From positions 549,161 through 613,160 of the forward strand of contig JAOTON010000197.1 of the NCBI GenBank assembly GCA_034440635.1: a DNA stretch of 64,000 nucleotides. Reading direction: 5' to 3'. The stretch is from Lepas anatifera (lineage: Eukaryota > Arthropoda > Thecostraca > Lepadidae). Made by a program: the position numbers and the translations under genes. Shown in pieces: positions 21,212 through 31,945 of this stretch (its first letter is position 1; each line of letters starts with the position of its first letter). A model generated the notes under the pieces. The model searched no databases. It saw only the letters and a program-made list of their open reading frames with translations, and was not told the DNA's origin.

Positions 21212-21717
21212 TGATATTACAGGAGCGCGGCCGCTTTCCGATAACCAGAAAATGCTGCTTTCGGTTATATGCGGAACTTGTAAAACATTCGTAGGCATAT
21301 AACTATTATCCTGACTCGTCCTTACATCCTTTCTTGTCCTATCTGTGCTCGTCTAACACTTCCATTTCAGAAGAAAAACGAGGGCCTGCAATAATCGTGG
21401 CGAACTTGCAGATCGTATTCGGCGAAAAACTTTGACTTCGACCTGGATTCGAACCCAAGCTTTGTGGGAGAGGGGCAAACATGGCTCCAGTTTTTGGAGT
21501 ATTCCTCAAAATTTTCCATGGGCTCCGCTTATCGGACCCCAGAAATGGAAATTGGACAGAACGATTGTTCCGATGATACCATTTTTGTGAGGGAGCCCCT
21601 GTTGGTTTACCGGTGAGAGCCCGCCAAAAATAGGCAATTTTACATGCAAAGTCAATGACGGCGATCAATTTGTACGCCCAGTAGTAGAATTGTAGTAGAA
21701 AACTTTGGAGGGGGCTG

Positions 21718-21768
21718 CTCGCACCGACGAGATCTCGTTGAAAATGTCAAACTTTGCACACTGGGGAG
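21718..21768 (+). mobile_element. hAT MITE split copy, right piece
   Basis: CTCGCACCGACGAGATCTCG and TCAAACTTTGCACACTGG complete the MITE whose other parts are at 14247-14312 and 18132-18390. The first eight bases are the second half of the hAT-A target duplication. Confidence 0.75.
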
Positions 21769-21895
21769 TAGAAAGGAGGGCTTTTGCCAGCCTAGACAGC
21801 GAGGTCCTGACTCAAGAGCGGTGTTCATTGTGCATGTTTACGCGGTTTTCGTAAACAGCCCTGAGCAGGGTAGTAAAGGACGGGTACTCCAAAGT

Positions 21896-22000
21896 TGTGA
21901 GGCATTGTGGGTAATATTTCCCCTGATCGCAGTAGACCCAGATGCATTGTGGGTAATATTTCCCCTGATAGCGGTGGACCAAGATGTATTGTGGCTAAAA
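21896..22000 (-). promoter_or_regulatory. ZNF143/Staf-like motif array (hAT-B)
   Basis: The first motif, TACCCACAATGCCTCACA on the minus strand (21896-21913), fits the full consensus. The second (TACCCACAATGCATC) fits the core. The third has lost the CCC core. Same 42-base spacing as in copy A. Confidence 0.38.
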
Positions 22001-22891
22001 TTTCCCCCACGATCTGTTTTTCCACCGTAGGGTGTAGGGGATCTTCAAGCTGTTTCTGGGAGGTAAACAATTTGTTTTGAAAGCCATTTTCTACGAAATC
22101 AATTGGAACAATGCCATAATTAGTACCAACCAAAATGTGCTAGTAGTGCTGTTGGCTGTAATTGAAGACGTCTGTATTTCTGCGGCGAAGTCACTTCAGT
22201 TTGTCTAGTGTGTTTATTTGTTTTTTGTTTGTTAATAAGGTAAGAGTTTGTTTTAGTTTGTAGGTGCTTTAAGGGAAGGCAAGAGTTATTTCTTGTCTTT
22301 CCTTGTTTGTAGGACAAAAGAAAAGACACGGAACCAATTTCTTGTGGTCATTTTGCACTAGTATTTCTTATAGTCAGTGGAATCAGACTGCTAATGCAGG
22401 CGCCTTTTTACGGGCAGTATCTGGCTGTGGTTGGGTCGTAGCATAGCATAATAATGGAGGGTATTGCCAATAGCTGTCCATTTATATTTAAGCTTGCCAC
22501 AAAACAATATAAAAATGAGGGTTTAAAATATTCTGATATTTAGAACAATTTAGAACAAAGCTCAAAAGGTACTTCAGACCCTCACTGTTGAAGTGAAATT
22601 GAAATTAAAGCCTGGTGAATGACTTCATGGCAGTGCTGGAAGATAAGTCTCCTGCTGTCCATCCAAGCCTCAAGAAGACATCGCTTTCAGCTTTACCATG
22701 GTGAGGCCGAACAGCCTAAATGCTGGTCGCCAGTATGTTGCTTAGCTAAGGGCGGCGGAGAAGGTCAATCAGTACAAGCAGTGATCTGGCAAGGCGCACC
22801 AGACCAGTCTGGCAAGGCGCAGTAGTTTGGTATTTTGGTATATTGCAATTAGTTTGGTATTTTGTCAAAAGATGCTCTGATATTTATTTAA

Positions 22892-23172
22892 AAATGATGT
22901 CTTGGAGAGCTATTTTGAGCATGATGATAAATATGTAAATGAGGAATAACAGCCTGATGCTCATATTATATAAAACTTGTTCGAAAGTTAACAGTCAATA
23001 TATTTCACCCATGGGGCATGATCACGACAGCGAATCATGCCCCAGGAGGCGCTGCTGCTTGTGTGGTTTCCATTTCGTTGTCGTGATCATGCCCCATGGG
23101 TGAAATATATTGACTGTTAACTTTCGAACAAGTTTTATATAATATGAGCATCAGGCTGTTATTCCTCATTTA
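22892..23172. mobile_element. Minimal Penelope-like foldback insertion
   Basis: Two ~110-bp stretches of the PLE terminal region (GAGGAATAACAGCCTGATGC ... CCCATGGGGCATGATCACGA and its complement) face each other across a ~50-base spacer. The left end extends about 45 bases further than the right (TGATGTCTTGGAGAGC...), like the asymmetric tail of the large PLE at 32-41 kb. GATATTTATTTAA at 22879-22891 and 23173-23185 is a 13-bp target duplication, and copy A shows the corresponding empty site. Confidence 0.82.
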
Positions 23173-23535
23173 GATATTTATTTAAGTTTGATTTTGCTGG
23201 CACATTCCAATTTTATTTTAGGTAATTGCTGTCTAGGGTACAAAAATTATGTTGGGTGCTGTGATTGCTAATTTGTAAGGTCATTTATCTTACCTTACCT
23301 ACAATTATCAAGTTAATTTTGGAGGTGCTTGTGGTCTGTTGGTTCCATTCTTTGACGAGCTCAATTCATCCTGAGTCTTAACTTTCTCTTTCTCGTACTT
23401 TTAGGCACTTTGTTTTACTTTTTCTCTTTCTTCACTTTATTGCAGTTAAAATAATTATTTCTTGCATTTTTGTGTTGCTGACTCTTTTTAAAACTTCTAG
23501 TATGGAGAATACATTTCAGGTAAATAATCATGTAG

Positions 23536-23640
23536 GTATAGACACATATTTACATTCTCAAATGCCACAGATCACCATGGAAACAACCTCCATCTATGTA
23601 TTTTGTATAGATGCTCCAACATATTGGGGGAGGACTTAAG
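23536..23640 (+). other. Candidate spliced mini-ORF in hAT-B
   Basis: Counterpart of the mini-ORF in copy A: acceptor-like CTTCTAG, MENTFQ, donor-like CAGGTAAATAA, acceptor-like GCCACAG, then ITMETTSIYVFC and IDAPTYWGRT before a stop. The reading frame is intact in both copies. Function unknown. Confidence 0.18.
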
Positions 23641-24373
23641 TCTCCTAGCCCCAACCCCTTGCATCCACCTCCATATATTGTTATCTGAGGCCTTGATTGC
23701 TGAGTTTAATGCTTGTTTAATATTCTGAAGTTAACATTGCAGTTTTTCTTTTATGAACATTGGTTTAAATTTCGGTTGGTAATTTGTTAAAAAGTGGATC
23801 AAAATAGACTACTTTCGGTTGTACCTTTATCTTTTTCTCTCTGGCAATAAGTAGCGCAATATTCATGTTTGTATTGCCTTCCTTAAGGTATTTCCTATTG
23901 TATTGTCTGCAATTAGTTAATGGGAGTGGCAAATTTCATAGAGGAGTTCATTTGATAAATTTTGATGATTAAACATTCATCATATGAGATCAAAATCAGC
24001 ATTCCTGTCATGAAAACTTCTTGATAAACTCGGCAAATTTGTCTTATTCAATTGTCTTGGATAGAAAGTAAGAATATGTGCACACATTCAGCTTTGCCCA
24101 CGCCAACTCATATTTCAGTTCTGGGGATAATCCAGACAGGACGTGGTCCCCTGGCTAATAAACGCCAATATAATTAGCTATTTGGGGTGTTTTCTATGGG
24201 TTGTTTTATAATCTAACCTCTCGATTGCACAATTTGGACACCCAGGGGGGAGGGGGCATGAGCAGGCTCTGAGCAAACTATTTGAAAAGTCGGTAATATG
24301 GCCTCCCTCTCGAACTCGACATAGTTATTGAGTATTGCTGTTATTGTTCTGTTTTAATATTTATATGATATCC

Positions 24374-24619
24374 CATAGGCGGATCAAGGATTTCCAATCG
24401 GGGGGATACCTTCCGGTGGGCGCCACTTTTGACCGTGAAAACCTATCAGGTGGGCGCAAAATCCTATCGGTGGGCGCCGATTTTCGCATCTTGGGGGGTG
24501 GGGGAGTGACATTTCATGGGGCGCCATCGACTTTTCAAGAGGGCGCCGTGACCATTTGAGGGGACGCCGAGGGTTGATGGGTGCCACATGCCTCCCTTTT
24601 CCCCCTGGATCCACGTATG
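24374..24619 (+). mobile_element. GGCGGATCC-ended MITE, copy 3
   Basis: Begins CATAGGCGGATCAAGG and ends CCTGGATCCACGTATG. Collinear with the copy at 20960-21211 within the sister hAT-like element. Confidence 0.7.
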
Positions 24620-25883
24620 TGAAATTAAAGGAGCGCGGCCGCTTTCCGATAACCAGAATATGCGGAACTTAGTATGCGGAACTTGTAAAACATTCGTAGG
24701 CATATAACCATTATCCTGACTCGTCCTTACATCCTTACTTGTCCTATCTGTGCTCGTCTAACACTTCCATTTCAGAAGAAAAGCGAGGGCCTGCAATAAT
24801 CGTGGCGAACTTGCAGATCGCATTCGGCGAAAAACTGGCTTCGACCTGGATTCGAACCCAAGCTTTGTGGGAGACCGGCAAACATTGCTCCAGTTTTTGC
24901 ATCATTCCTCAAAATTTTCCATGGGCTCCGCTTATCGGACCCCAGAAATGGAAATTGGACAGAACGATTGTTCTGATGATACCATTTTTGTGAGGGAGCC
25001 CCTGTTGGTTTACCGCTGAGAGCCCGCCAAAGATAGGCAATTGTACATGCAAAGTCAATAACGGTGATCAGTTTGTACGCCCAGTAGTAGAATTGTAGTA
25101 GAAAACTTTGGAGGGGCTGGCCCTGAGGGCATATTGTATGACGTCATACAAGCATGACGTCACCTTTGGTTTACCGATCAAAAACCAAAAGTTTTTATAA
25201 ACCTCTGCAATTTTGGCGCAGCTGAGACTTGTAGAAGAGATTTGAGATGCCGATCGTTGATGTTATGTTATTTTTGTTAATTATGCACGAAAAAGTCCAA
25301 TTGTTAAAATGCAGACATAAATATGATACAAAAGTGATACAAGAACATAGGTACAAGTGGGAAAAGGTCATTAAAGTGAAATGGGCTGTCTCAATAAATT
25401 ATGCTTTAAGGAAAAAAACTATTGCCTTGCAATGCGAACATAAATTTACGTAATACATCATCGTGTTCAGACTTACCTACCTATATAAGATTCCAACACT
25501 ATTCAACCACACTGAAAAAAGATGCATTAGTTTCGAGACGTACCAATTCTATTTTACCAACATAGAACAAAGAAAAGTAGCCCCGAAGGCAGTGTCTCCA
25601 TTGCCTTGCCCGAAGTCGATCATCCAACTTTAGCGTCGGACAGCTCCAAGGTTAGTCACGGCGCCGTTTTCGTAACAAAAAGATGTTTACGGAGTTTACG
25701 GACGAAGTTTATGCGATTGAGCATCAACAGCGTAAACTGTTTACGAAAACTTGGATGACGTCGAGGAATCAGTATGACGTCACAGCACGCTTCAATCTGA
25801 TTGGTGAGTCAGTTCGTCAACACTGTTTTCGGTTTACGTAAACCCGTAAACATGCACAATGAACACCCCTAAGGAAGTGCAAG

Positions 25884-26134
25884 TGTTGTGAATGGAGCTC
25901 CGGCCGTCGCCAGGCGCGATCCAGCCAGCCGCCGCTCAGCTGATCTAGTTCAGAGCCGGGCCACTAGAGGCGCTGGAGTCGCCCACTCTGCCGGCCCTCT
26001 ACGCACTCTCTCTCTCTCGGACACGGCGTCTTAAAAGTGTAGGTTGCTTTTGTGTTGCTCTCGGAAGTTCAGAATAAACCTATAAGCTGTGGGCTCGCCT
26101 GTGTGGCAGGACGTCGGTGTGGAGAAGCATAACA
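25884..26134 (+). repeat. Gypsy 5' LTR
   Basis: Starts TGTTGTGAATGG and ends AGCATAACA. It contains an AATAAA polyadenylation signal near 26073. Pairs with the LTR at 30744-30992. Confidence 0.93.
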
Positions 26135-26331
26135 ATCAGCGGTGGGATTTGCACACGTTCCCGACAAGTTTACAGAGTAAGTGCAGTGAAGTGGAAGTCA
26201 GACGCGTTGATTTTTTTCGGCCGCCATATTTTGGCGTTGCGCGCAGAACTGTCCTGGCGCGCAGTGCTTGTTGCGCCGCCGCTCCGCAGAGGTGGCAGGA
26301 TTGTTTGTTTACATAGGAACGTAAATAAACA

Positions 26332-29300
26332 ATGGAAGAAGAGACAACGATAGGAGCCGCAGCCTCTACGAGCAGGATCAGCAGGATGGCTACGATTCCG
26401 TCTCCGACAGTGCCAGTATTTAATTATGAGCAGCCTGCACAGTTTTTCAAACAGTTCCGTCGATACGGGAAGATAACTAAACTAAGTGGGTCGGACGCTT
26501 TCGATGTGATTTGCTTCACGCTGGGTGCATCGCCAAAGTCACAGTGGTTGGCTGACTTACTCGAAAGAGAAGTGACTCCGAGTGCCGATTTTGAACCTAC
26601 AGTCACCACAGTCGAAGCGAAGGTGTTGCAGTCGATGCAACCTGAGGTGTTGAAGACCGCGATTCTGAAGGATTTGGATGGACTGAGCCTCAGGCCGGGT
26701 CAGTCACCCCGGGAGTTAGCTGAGGCCGTTCGAAACCAGCTAGCAACGCTGATTCCGGAGATGACACAAGGATCTTCTGAACGCATGGTGGTGTGGCATC
26801 TTATCAAAGCGGCACCGGAGCAGTGGAGGAGCCGCCTGATGCGGGAAAATCCAGAGACAGTCGACAGTGCCGTTCATCTCATGACTGTGCTCCAAAACGC
26901 TGAACCAGGTCCAGAACGTGCTCGTCGGTGTCATGTAAGCTCCAGGAGATGCTACAGCTGTGGTAAGGTCGGACATCTGGCCAGAGAGTGCCGCACCCCG
27001 CCTAAACATCTGCCAGTGAACTCCGACAGATGTGCTAAATGTACTCTAAGAGGCCATCAAGCCAGTGATTGCCGTACCAAGTGCCGGAAGTGCCAGAAAG
27101 TCGGTCATATACAGGTGAACTGTAACACCGGTGCTGTCACCAACCGGCGAGTGGTGGTAGGCTCCACGTACCTCTTGGACGTGATGGTTAATGGAAAGGA
27201 GATACCAGCGGTAATGGACAGCGGTAGCGTAAAAACGTTGATGTCACGTGAAACTGCCGAGGATTGTGGACTCAGCCTAAGAGCGTGTAGGAAGGCTGTG
27301 GTAGGAGCGGGTCGTGAAGAGCTTCGCGTGCATGGAGCCGCGAATGTCACACTGTGTGTGTGTGGTATAGATGGAGAGGTGAGCCTGGAAGTGGTGGTAG
27401 CTGACTGTGTGGACAAAATGCTATTGGGCACAGACTTCTTGAGGGCTGCAGAGGTGGAAGTGAAGTTCAACACTGAAGAACTGTTCTGTTTCGGGCAGCC
27501 AGTGGCAGAGCGTGCTGCAACAGTATGCAGGTGTGTGGTGACCAGTCCAGACGAGGTATCCCTGGTAGCTGACTGGGAGCAGGAGGAAATGATCCCTGCA
27601 CCCGTCAAGGATGAGCCGGGCATGTGCCAGCCGCAGCTGGACCACCTACAGGCGGAACAGCAGGCCTGCGTCAAAGAGGTCCTTCAGGAGTACTCGGACG
27701 TGTTTTCCCAGCAGGGGGAGTACGGACGTCTGAAGGGTGAAGATGTTGAGCTCACGATTCAGCTAGATGGAGTGCCCAAGAAGCCAAAGCCGTACACTGT
27801 CCCTCTTGCGCTTCGACCAGAGCTGAGGAAGCAGCTGGACAGCATGCTGGAGCGCGGCATCATCCGACCGTGTACATCTCCCTACGCCAGCCCGGTCCTG
27901 CTGGTGCCGAAGAAGGTGCCGCCTGGTGAGCCTCCAGCATACAGGTTTGTGACAGACTTCAGAGAGCTGAACCGTGTGACGGTGAAGGATCACCACCCTT
28001 TGCCGAGAATTGAGTCACTGCTCTCGGAGATTGGGCCGAGTGCGAGCTACTTCAGTGTTCTAGACCAGAAGGGGGCCTACTGGCAGCTTCCTGTAAGAGT
28101 AGAAGACCAGGCGAAGCTAGCGTTTGTGACAGATGAAGGTCAGTTCTGTTACCAAGTCTTGCCGTTTGGGGTCTCGAATGGGGCTGCAGCTTGGCAGAGA
28201 GTGATGCGGTCTGTTCTTGGTGACCTGAAGAACGTGCTGATTTTTCTTGATGACTGTCTGCTGTTCACAGACACATTCCAGGACATGATAGACCTGGTCA
28301 AGCAGGTTTGCAAGCGTTTTCAGCAGCATGGCTTGAAGTTGAATCCAGAAAAGTGTGTGCTAGCCGGGAAGGAAGTAACGTTCCTGGGTCACGTCCTTAG
28401 CAAAGGCACCGTCAGGCCCACAGAAAGCTCAGTGCAAGCGGTGCTTGATTACAAACGCCCAGCGTCCAGAAGCGAAGTTCGTCGTTTCTTGGGACTGACG
28501 GGGTATCTGCGACATCTGATTCCCCGATACGCAGTGAGAGCAGCGCCGCTGAGTGCACTGACCAGCGAGCTCGTCGAGTTCGAGTGGACACAGGAGTGTG
28601 ACGAGTGTTTTGAGGATCTGCGGAAGGCGATTTCTTCGTATCCAGTTGTTCGCTCTGCGGACGTGACGCTTCCATTTCAGCTGACAACTGACGCCTGTGG
28701 AAAGGGCTGGGGCGCCACCCTCAGCCAGCAGTCAGCTGATGAAGGCGAGTTCGTGGTAGCCTATGCGTCAGGAAAATGGACTGGGCCAGAGACCCGTTAC
28801 AGCACGACGGAACACGAGCTGCTCGCGGTCATTCGAGCGGCGCGCCGTTTTCGTCATCTCCTATTGGGAGTGCGCTTCACAGTTGTGACAGATCATCAGG
28901 CCTTGAAGTGGCTTTGGAACTTGAGCGATCCGGCGGGTAGACTAGCCAGGTGGATCCTGCATCTCTCCCAGTTCGACTTCAGTGTGATACATAGTCGTGG
29001 TGTGGATATACCCCACGTAGACGCGCTCTCGCGCGACGGACATTCAGTTGCTCCTCCGGAGGGAGTTGCAGTTGACGTACCAGTTGCGAGCCGCTGTGTA
29101 ACGGAATGGGCTCCGGGTGAAGGGACGGTTCCAGTTCCAGCTGAAGGTGCAGTTCCAGTTCCAGCCGACGGAGTCCGGAGGACCGAGACCGAAGCTGATC
29201 TGCCTTCGGAGCTGAGACAGGCAACAGCCGAGGACACGGTGATAACAGAGGTAATGCATTGTTTAGAATCTGGCGCCAATGGTGATTGCGAGGAATCGCG

Positions 29301-29535
29301 ATTTTACCTAAGTGATGCGAGACGTGAGCATTTGAGAGTGCAAGATGGCTTGCTTTTACATCACAGTGTCAGTGAATGCGAGCCGCAGATTATTGTGCCG
29401 AAGTCGCTGAGACCTGCGCTGTTAATGTTGGCACATAATAATCCCATGGCAGCACATTTTGGCGTAACCCGCACGTTGAGACGACTCACTCGCAGGTACT
29501 TTTGGTACAACATGAAGGGTGATGTGCGGGGACAT
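26332..29535 (+). CDS. Gypsy gag-protease-reverse transcriptase-RNase H polyprotein
   Basis: One open frame. Residues 1-205 are a gag-like helical region (FFKQFRRYGKITKL, FDVICFTLGA). Three CX2CX4HX4C zinc knuckles follow at about 207-263 (CYSCGKVGHLAREC, CAKCTLRGHQASDC, CRKCQKVGHIQVNC). The aspartic protease motif DSGSVKTL is near residue 296. Reverse transcriptase spans about 480-690 with RFVTDFRELN, LPFGVSNGAAAWQ and the catalytic FLDD near 638. RNase H begins at TTDACGKGWGATL near 785. The start of integrase (HNNPMAAHFG, the His pair of its zinc finger) is near 1033. The annotated frame runs on to 29637, but residues after about 29530 are out of frame. Start chosen at MEEETTIGAA, the first Met after the leader. 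Gag and pol share one frame. Confidence 0.92.
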
Positions 29536-30713
29536 GTCGCGAGTGCCTCAGTTGTGCGCGGATTAAGAGACCTCACAAGGTCAGCAAAGAGGGCCGTTTC
29601 ACCATCCCTGTCGTGGGAGAGCCATTTATGGAGCTGAGTGCAGATATTTTGGGTCCTCTACCCTGTACAAAGTCTGGAAAGTGTTACGTGCTAGTAGTGT
29701 CAGACCTGTTCACAAAATGGGTGGAAGTGTTTAGTTTGACTGATCAGAAAGCTGAAACAGTTGCTGACTGTATCATAGATGTGGTTTCGCGTTTTTCTGT
29801 CCCTAAAACGCTACTCACGGATCAAGGAACCCAGTTTGAGAGTTCACTTTGTCAGTATATTTGTAAAAAGCTGCAAATCAAAAAGCTGCGTTGCACACCG
29901 TATCACCCACAGACGGATGGAGTCACTGAAAGATTTAACGCAACGTTATGTGATTGTCTGCGGCAGTATGTGAACGATAACCAGGACGATTGGGATAGAT
30001 GGCTGAATATTGTCGTGTCAGCATATCGTACCAGTGTTCATGCGGCAACCGGCTTTTCACCGTTTAGGTTAGTGTACGGATGGTCAGCTCGGACGCCCGA
30101 GGTGAGCGAGTTCGATGACATTGATAGTTTGAAATGTGTGTCATACGTTAAATACGCCACCGAGCTAGGTGATCGTTTGACCCTGGATAGAGAGCTTGCT
30201 CTGAGTAGAATTCGTAAGGCACAAGAAAAAACGCTCGTGGAGAGTGAAAGCGAGTTCCAACTCGGTGATCGAGTGATGTTGCGAGTGCATGCAGTGCCGC
30301 GTGGGAAATCCAAAAAACTGAGTGCGCGCTATGATGGACCGTATGTGATCACTAAAGTCAGCAGACCAGATTACGTGATAAAATGCGGACGCCGATGCAA
30401 ACGAGTGCATGGTAGTCACCTGAAGAAGGTAGATCCCCGTGTTGCTGCAAATGTGCCTGTGAGTGAAGTGGTGGAGCAGCCGGATGGCACCGAAGAGACT
30501 GTAGCCGCCCCGCCTCTCGTTCTAGCCGATTCCTCTCAATTGGCAGTGGCGGCAACGCCTGTTGCGGACTTCATTTCTGGTGCTAACGCTTCCGATAGTC
30601 ACATCGTGGAATCCAGTATGTCTGAATCTGAGAGCGATGACAGTGTTGTGAATGCGCAGATCCGCACACGTAGCGGGCGTACCGTGCGCCCTCCGCGGCG
30701 GTTGTCGCCCTAA
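29536..30713 (+). CDS. Gypsy integrase (frameshifted from the upstream polyprotein)
   Basis: The zinc-finger Cys pair CLSC and the following RIKRPHKVSKEG appear in this frame directly downstream of the upstream frame's break, so the two were one polyprotein. The shift is at or near the G run at 29527-29530. The catalytic core shows Asp in LSADILGP, Asp in LLTDQGTQFES and Glu in GVTERFNATL. The C-terminal GPY/F module is YDGPYVITKV, and the protein ends in a basic RTRSGRTVRPPRR tail. There is no chromodomain. A Met at 29613 is internal. The missing base could also be a sequencing error. Confidence 0.88.
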
Positions 30714-30743
30714 TTGTGTTACGCTCCCTTTACATCGGGAGGA

Positions 30744-30992
30744 TGTTGTGAATGGAGCTCCGGCCGTCGCCAGGCGCGATCCAGCCAGCCGCCGCTCAGC
30801 TGATCTAGTTCAGAGCCAGGCCACTAGAGGCGCTGGAGTCGCCCACTCTGCCGGCCCTCCCCGCACTCTCTCTCTCGGACACGGCGTCTTAAAAGTGTAG
30901 GTTGCGTTTGTGTTGCTCTCGGAAGTTCAGAATAAACCTATAAGCTGTGGGCTCGCCTGTGTGGCAGGACGTCGGTGTGGAGAAGCATAACA
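30744..30992 (+). repeat. Gypsy 3' LTR
   Basis: TGTTGTGAATGG...AGCATAACA, aligned with the 5' LTR over its whole length. Differences by eye: one G/A near 30818, a two-base change plus a 2-bp shorter CT run near 30858-30872, and one T/G near 30906. Confidence 0.93.
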
Positions 30993-31033
30993 CAAGCATG
31001 TGCAGCCCCAAGCAATCTGTCTGATACCAGGTA

Positions 31034-31145
31034 TATAACAGATGACATACAAGGAGAGGTTGGGACACATGAAGTTGCCCTTACTTGAGCATCAAAGAAA
31101 GAGGGGAGAGATGAAGTGGATGTACAACCTATCACTGGATATATC
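31034..31145 (+). pseudogene. Fragment of a LINE ORF2 C-terminal (thumb) region
   Basis: The frame reads MTYKERLGHMKLPLLEHQ then RKRGEMKWMYNLSLD. This fits the ERL..L.LP.LEHRR.RGD.I..YK pattern that follows the reverse transcriptase domain in CR1/Jockey-like LINEs. The fragment is short, has no flanking similarity that I can see, and begins about 40 bases after the Gypsy element. It shows that the Gypsy insertion landed near an older LINE remnant. Confidence 0.5.
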
Positions 31146-31592
31146 ATAACTGGCTATACAGGAGGAACTCCTCCAGATGACACTAAAACACAACCAGAGG
31201 CAAACAGAGGTAAACAACACAACCAGAGGCTGTGAATTAAAAGTATTTAGGTAAGCAAGAAGCCCTCTGAGGGGAAAGAAAGTACCATCTTAGCATTAGG
31301 AGGGTGAATCATTGGAACTATTCTCCCAGCTGTGTGTTCGAGTTTGAAGTAAAAATATATTCTTCTTCAAGATCAACCTGAACAAGTATTAGGAACAATA
31401 TGTAACTCCTTCCCACACTAATTTGGGTCCAACTCCATAGTGCACAAGCCTGTCAAAGTGGGAACAACAGAGGACCCACCAGAAAATATATATTTTCACC
31501 ACAGGCATTAGGGTTTCTTAAACAATAAAGGTAAGGTAAAGTAAAAATGTTTCTCCAGCTCAAAAACAGCTTCTCATAATGGAAAGTATATC
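31146..31592. other. No recognised gene
   Basis: Unique-looking sequence between the LINE remnant and the hAT MITE, without supported features. Confidence 0.45.
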
Positions 31593-31600
31593 ACCAAAGC

Positions 31601-31794
31601 CAGGGGCGCCGCCACAGAATTTTCGCAGGGGGGACGGACCCGGGCTGGTGCTGACCGGGGAGGCGAATTTTGAGCATATTCGGTACCCTGACAGCATTAC
31701 TGACGATTGACCCAAAAATTTTAGGGGGACGTCCCTCCCTGGTTGGCCAACAGGGGGGGCGCGTCCCCCACGTCCCCCGCTTTCGGCGCCCATG
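31601..31794. mobile_element. 194-bp hAT-type MITE (CAGGGGCGCC ends)
   Basis: CAGGGGCGCCG at the left and CGGCGCCCATG at the right are inverted repeats (10 of 11). ACCAAAGC at 31593-31600 and 31795-31802 is an exact 8-bp target duplication. Non-coding and GC-rich. Confidence 0.85.
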
Positions 31795-31945
31795 ACCAAA
31801 GCACCACTACACCCCTCCTCCAATCCAGTAACGTTACACAACTTGAACAATATGGAATATTGTAAGAAACAGTCAATAACTCCTCATGATAAATCACCGT
31901 CTGTGGATATATAATACGACATTATATTAGCAGACACTTTCAAAT

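Larger units (their letters stand above)
18391..21717 (+). mobile_element. hAT-like element, copy A (3.33 kb)
   Basis: The element begins CAGGGTAGTAAGGG and ends GGAGGGGCTG. It is flanked by an exact 8-bp duplication, CTCGCACC, at 18383-18390 and 21718-21725, and it interrupts a MITE whose halves rejoin perfectly when it is removed. A second copy at 21866-25119 has the same ends and its own 8-bp duplication. Terminal identity is short (CAG...CTG), but CTCCAAAGTT occurs just inside both ends in inverted orientation. Inside are three ZNF143-like motifs, splice-like signals, a GGCGGATCC MITE, and a later hAT MITE insertion at 20195-20559. I see no transposase, so it is non-autonomous, and its cargo is unrecognised. 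Confidence 0.82.
21866..25119 (+). mobile_element. hAT-like element, copy B (3.25 kb)
   Basis: Same ends as copy A, with its own exact 8-bp duplication GCCCTGAG at 21858-21865 and 25120-25127. It is mostly collinear with copy A (roughly 95% by eye), including the ZNF143-like motifs, mini-ORF signals and internal GGCGGATCC MITE. It lacks the hAT MITE found in A at 20195 and instead carries a 281-bp PLE foldback at 22892-23172. No transposase recognised. Confidence 0.82.
21818..25870. mobile_element. TIR element interrupted by hAT-B
   Basis: GGTGTTCATTGTGCATGTTT at 21820 and its near-exact complement at 25848-25868 (AAACATGCACAATGAACACC) are terminal inverted repeats that continue inward as a CGTAAAC-rich palindromic block. 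Removing hAT-B and one copy of its 8-bp duplication leaves an element of about 790 bases containing TGACGTCA motifs. I could not see a target duplication for this element. No coding capacity. Confidence 0.65.
25884..30992 (+). mobile_element. Gypsy-type LTR retrotransposon, near complete
   Basis: Two ~250-bp direct LTRs with TG...CA ends flank one long gag-pol region whose order is gag zinc knuckles, protease, reverse transcriptase, RNase H, integrase, the order typical of Gypsy (Metaviridae-like) elements. CAAG is duplicated at both outer edges (25880-25883 and 30993-30996). A purine-rich GGGAGGA lies just upstream of the 3' LTR. I cannot confidently match the sequence after the 5' LTR (ATCAGCGGTGGGATT) to a tRNA primer. 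There is no envelope-like frame. The LTRs differ at about four positions plus a 2-bp indel, so insertion is fairly recent. A frameshift in integrase and no intact polyprotein argue that this copy is inactive as read. Confidence 0.92.

Noticed and set aside
21425..21460. tRNA gene (GGATTCGAACCC B-box-like sequence, also at 24842-24862)
   Set aside because: A T-arm-like hairpin is present on the minus strand, but no matching A box or acceptor stem at the right distance; it is part of the hAT-like cargo.
18391..25119. Simple tandem segmental duplication
   Set aside because: Each copy has its own exact 8-bp target duplication and interrupts a different older element, so they are separate transposon insertions.
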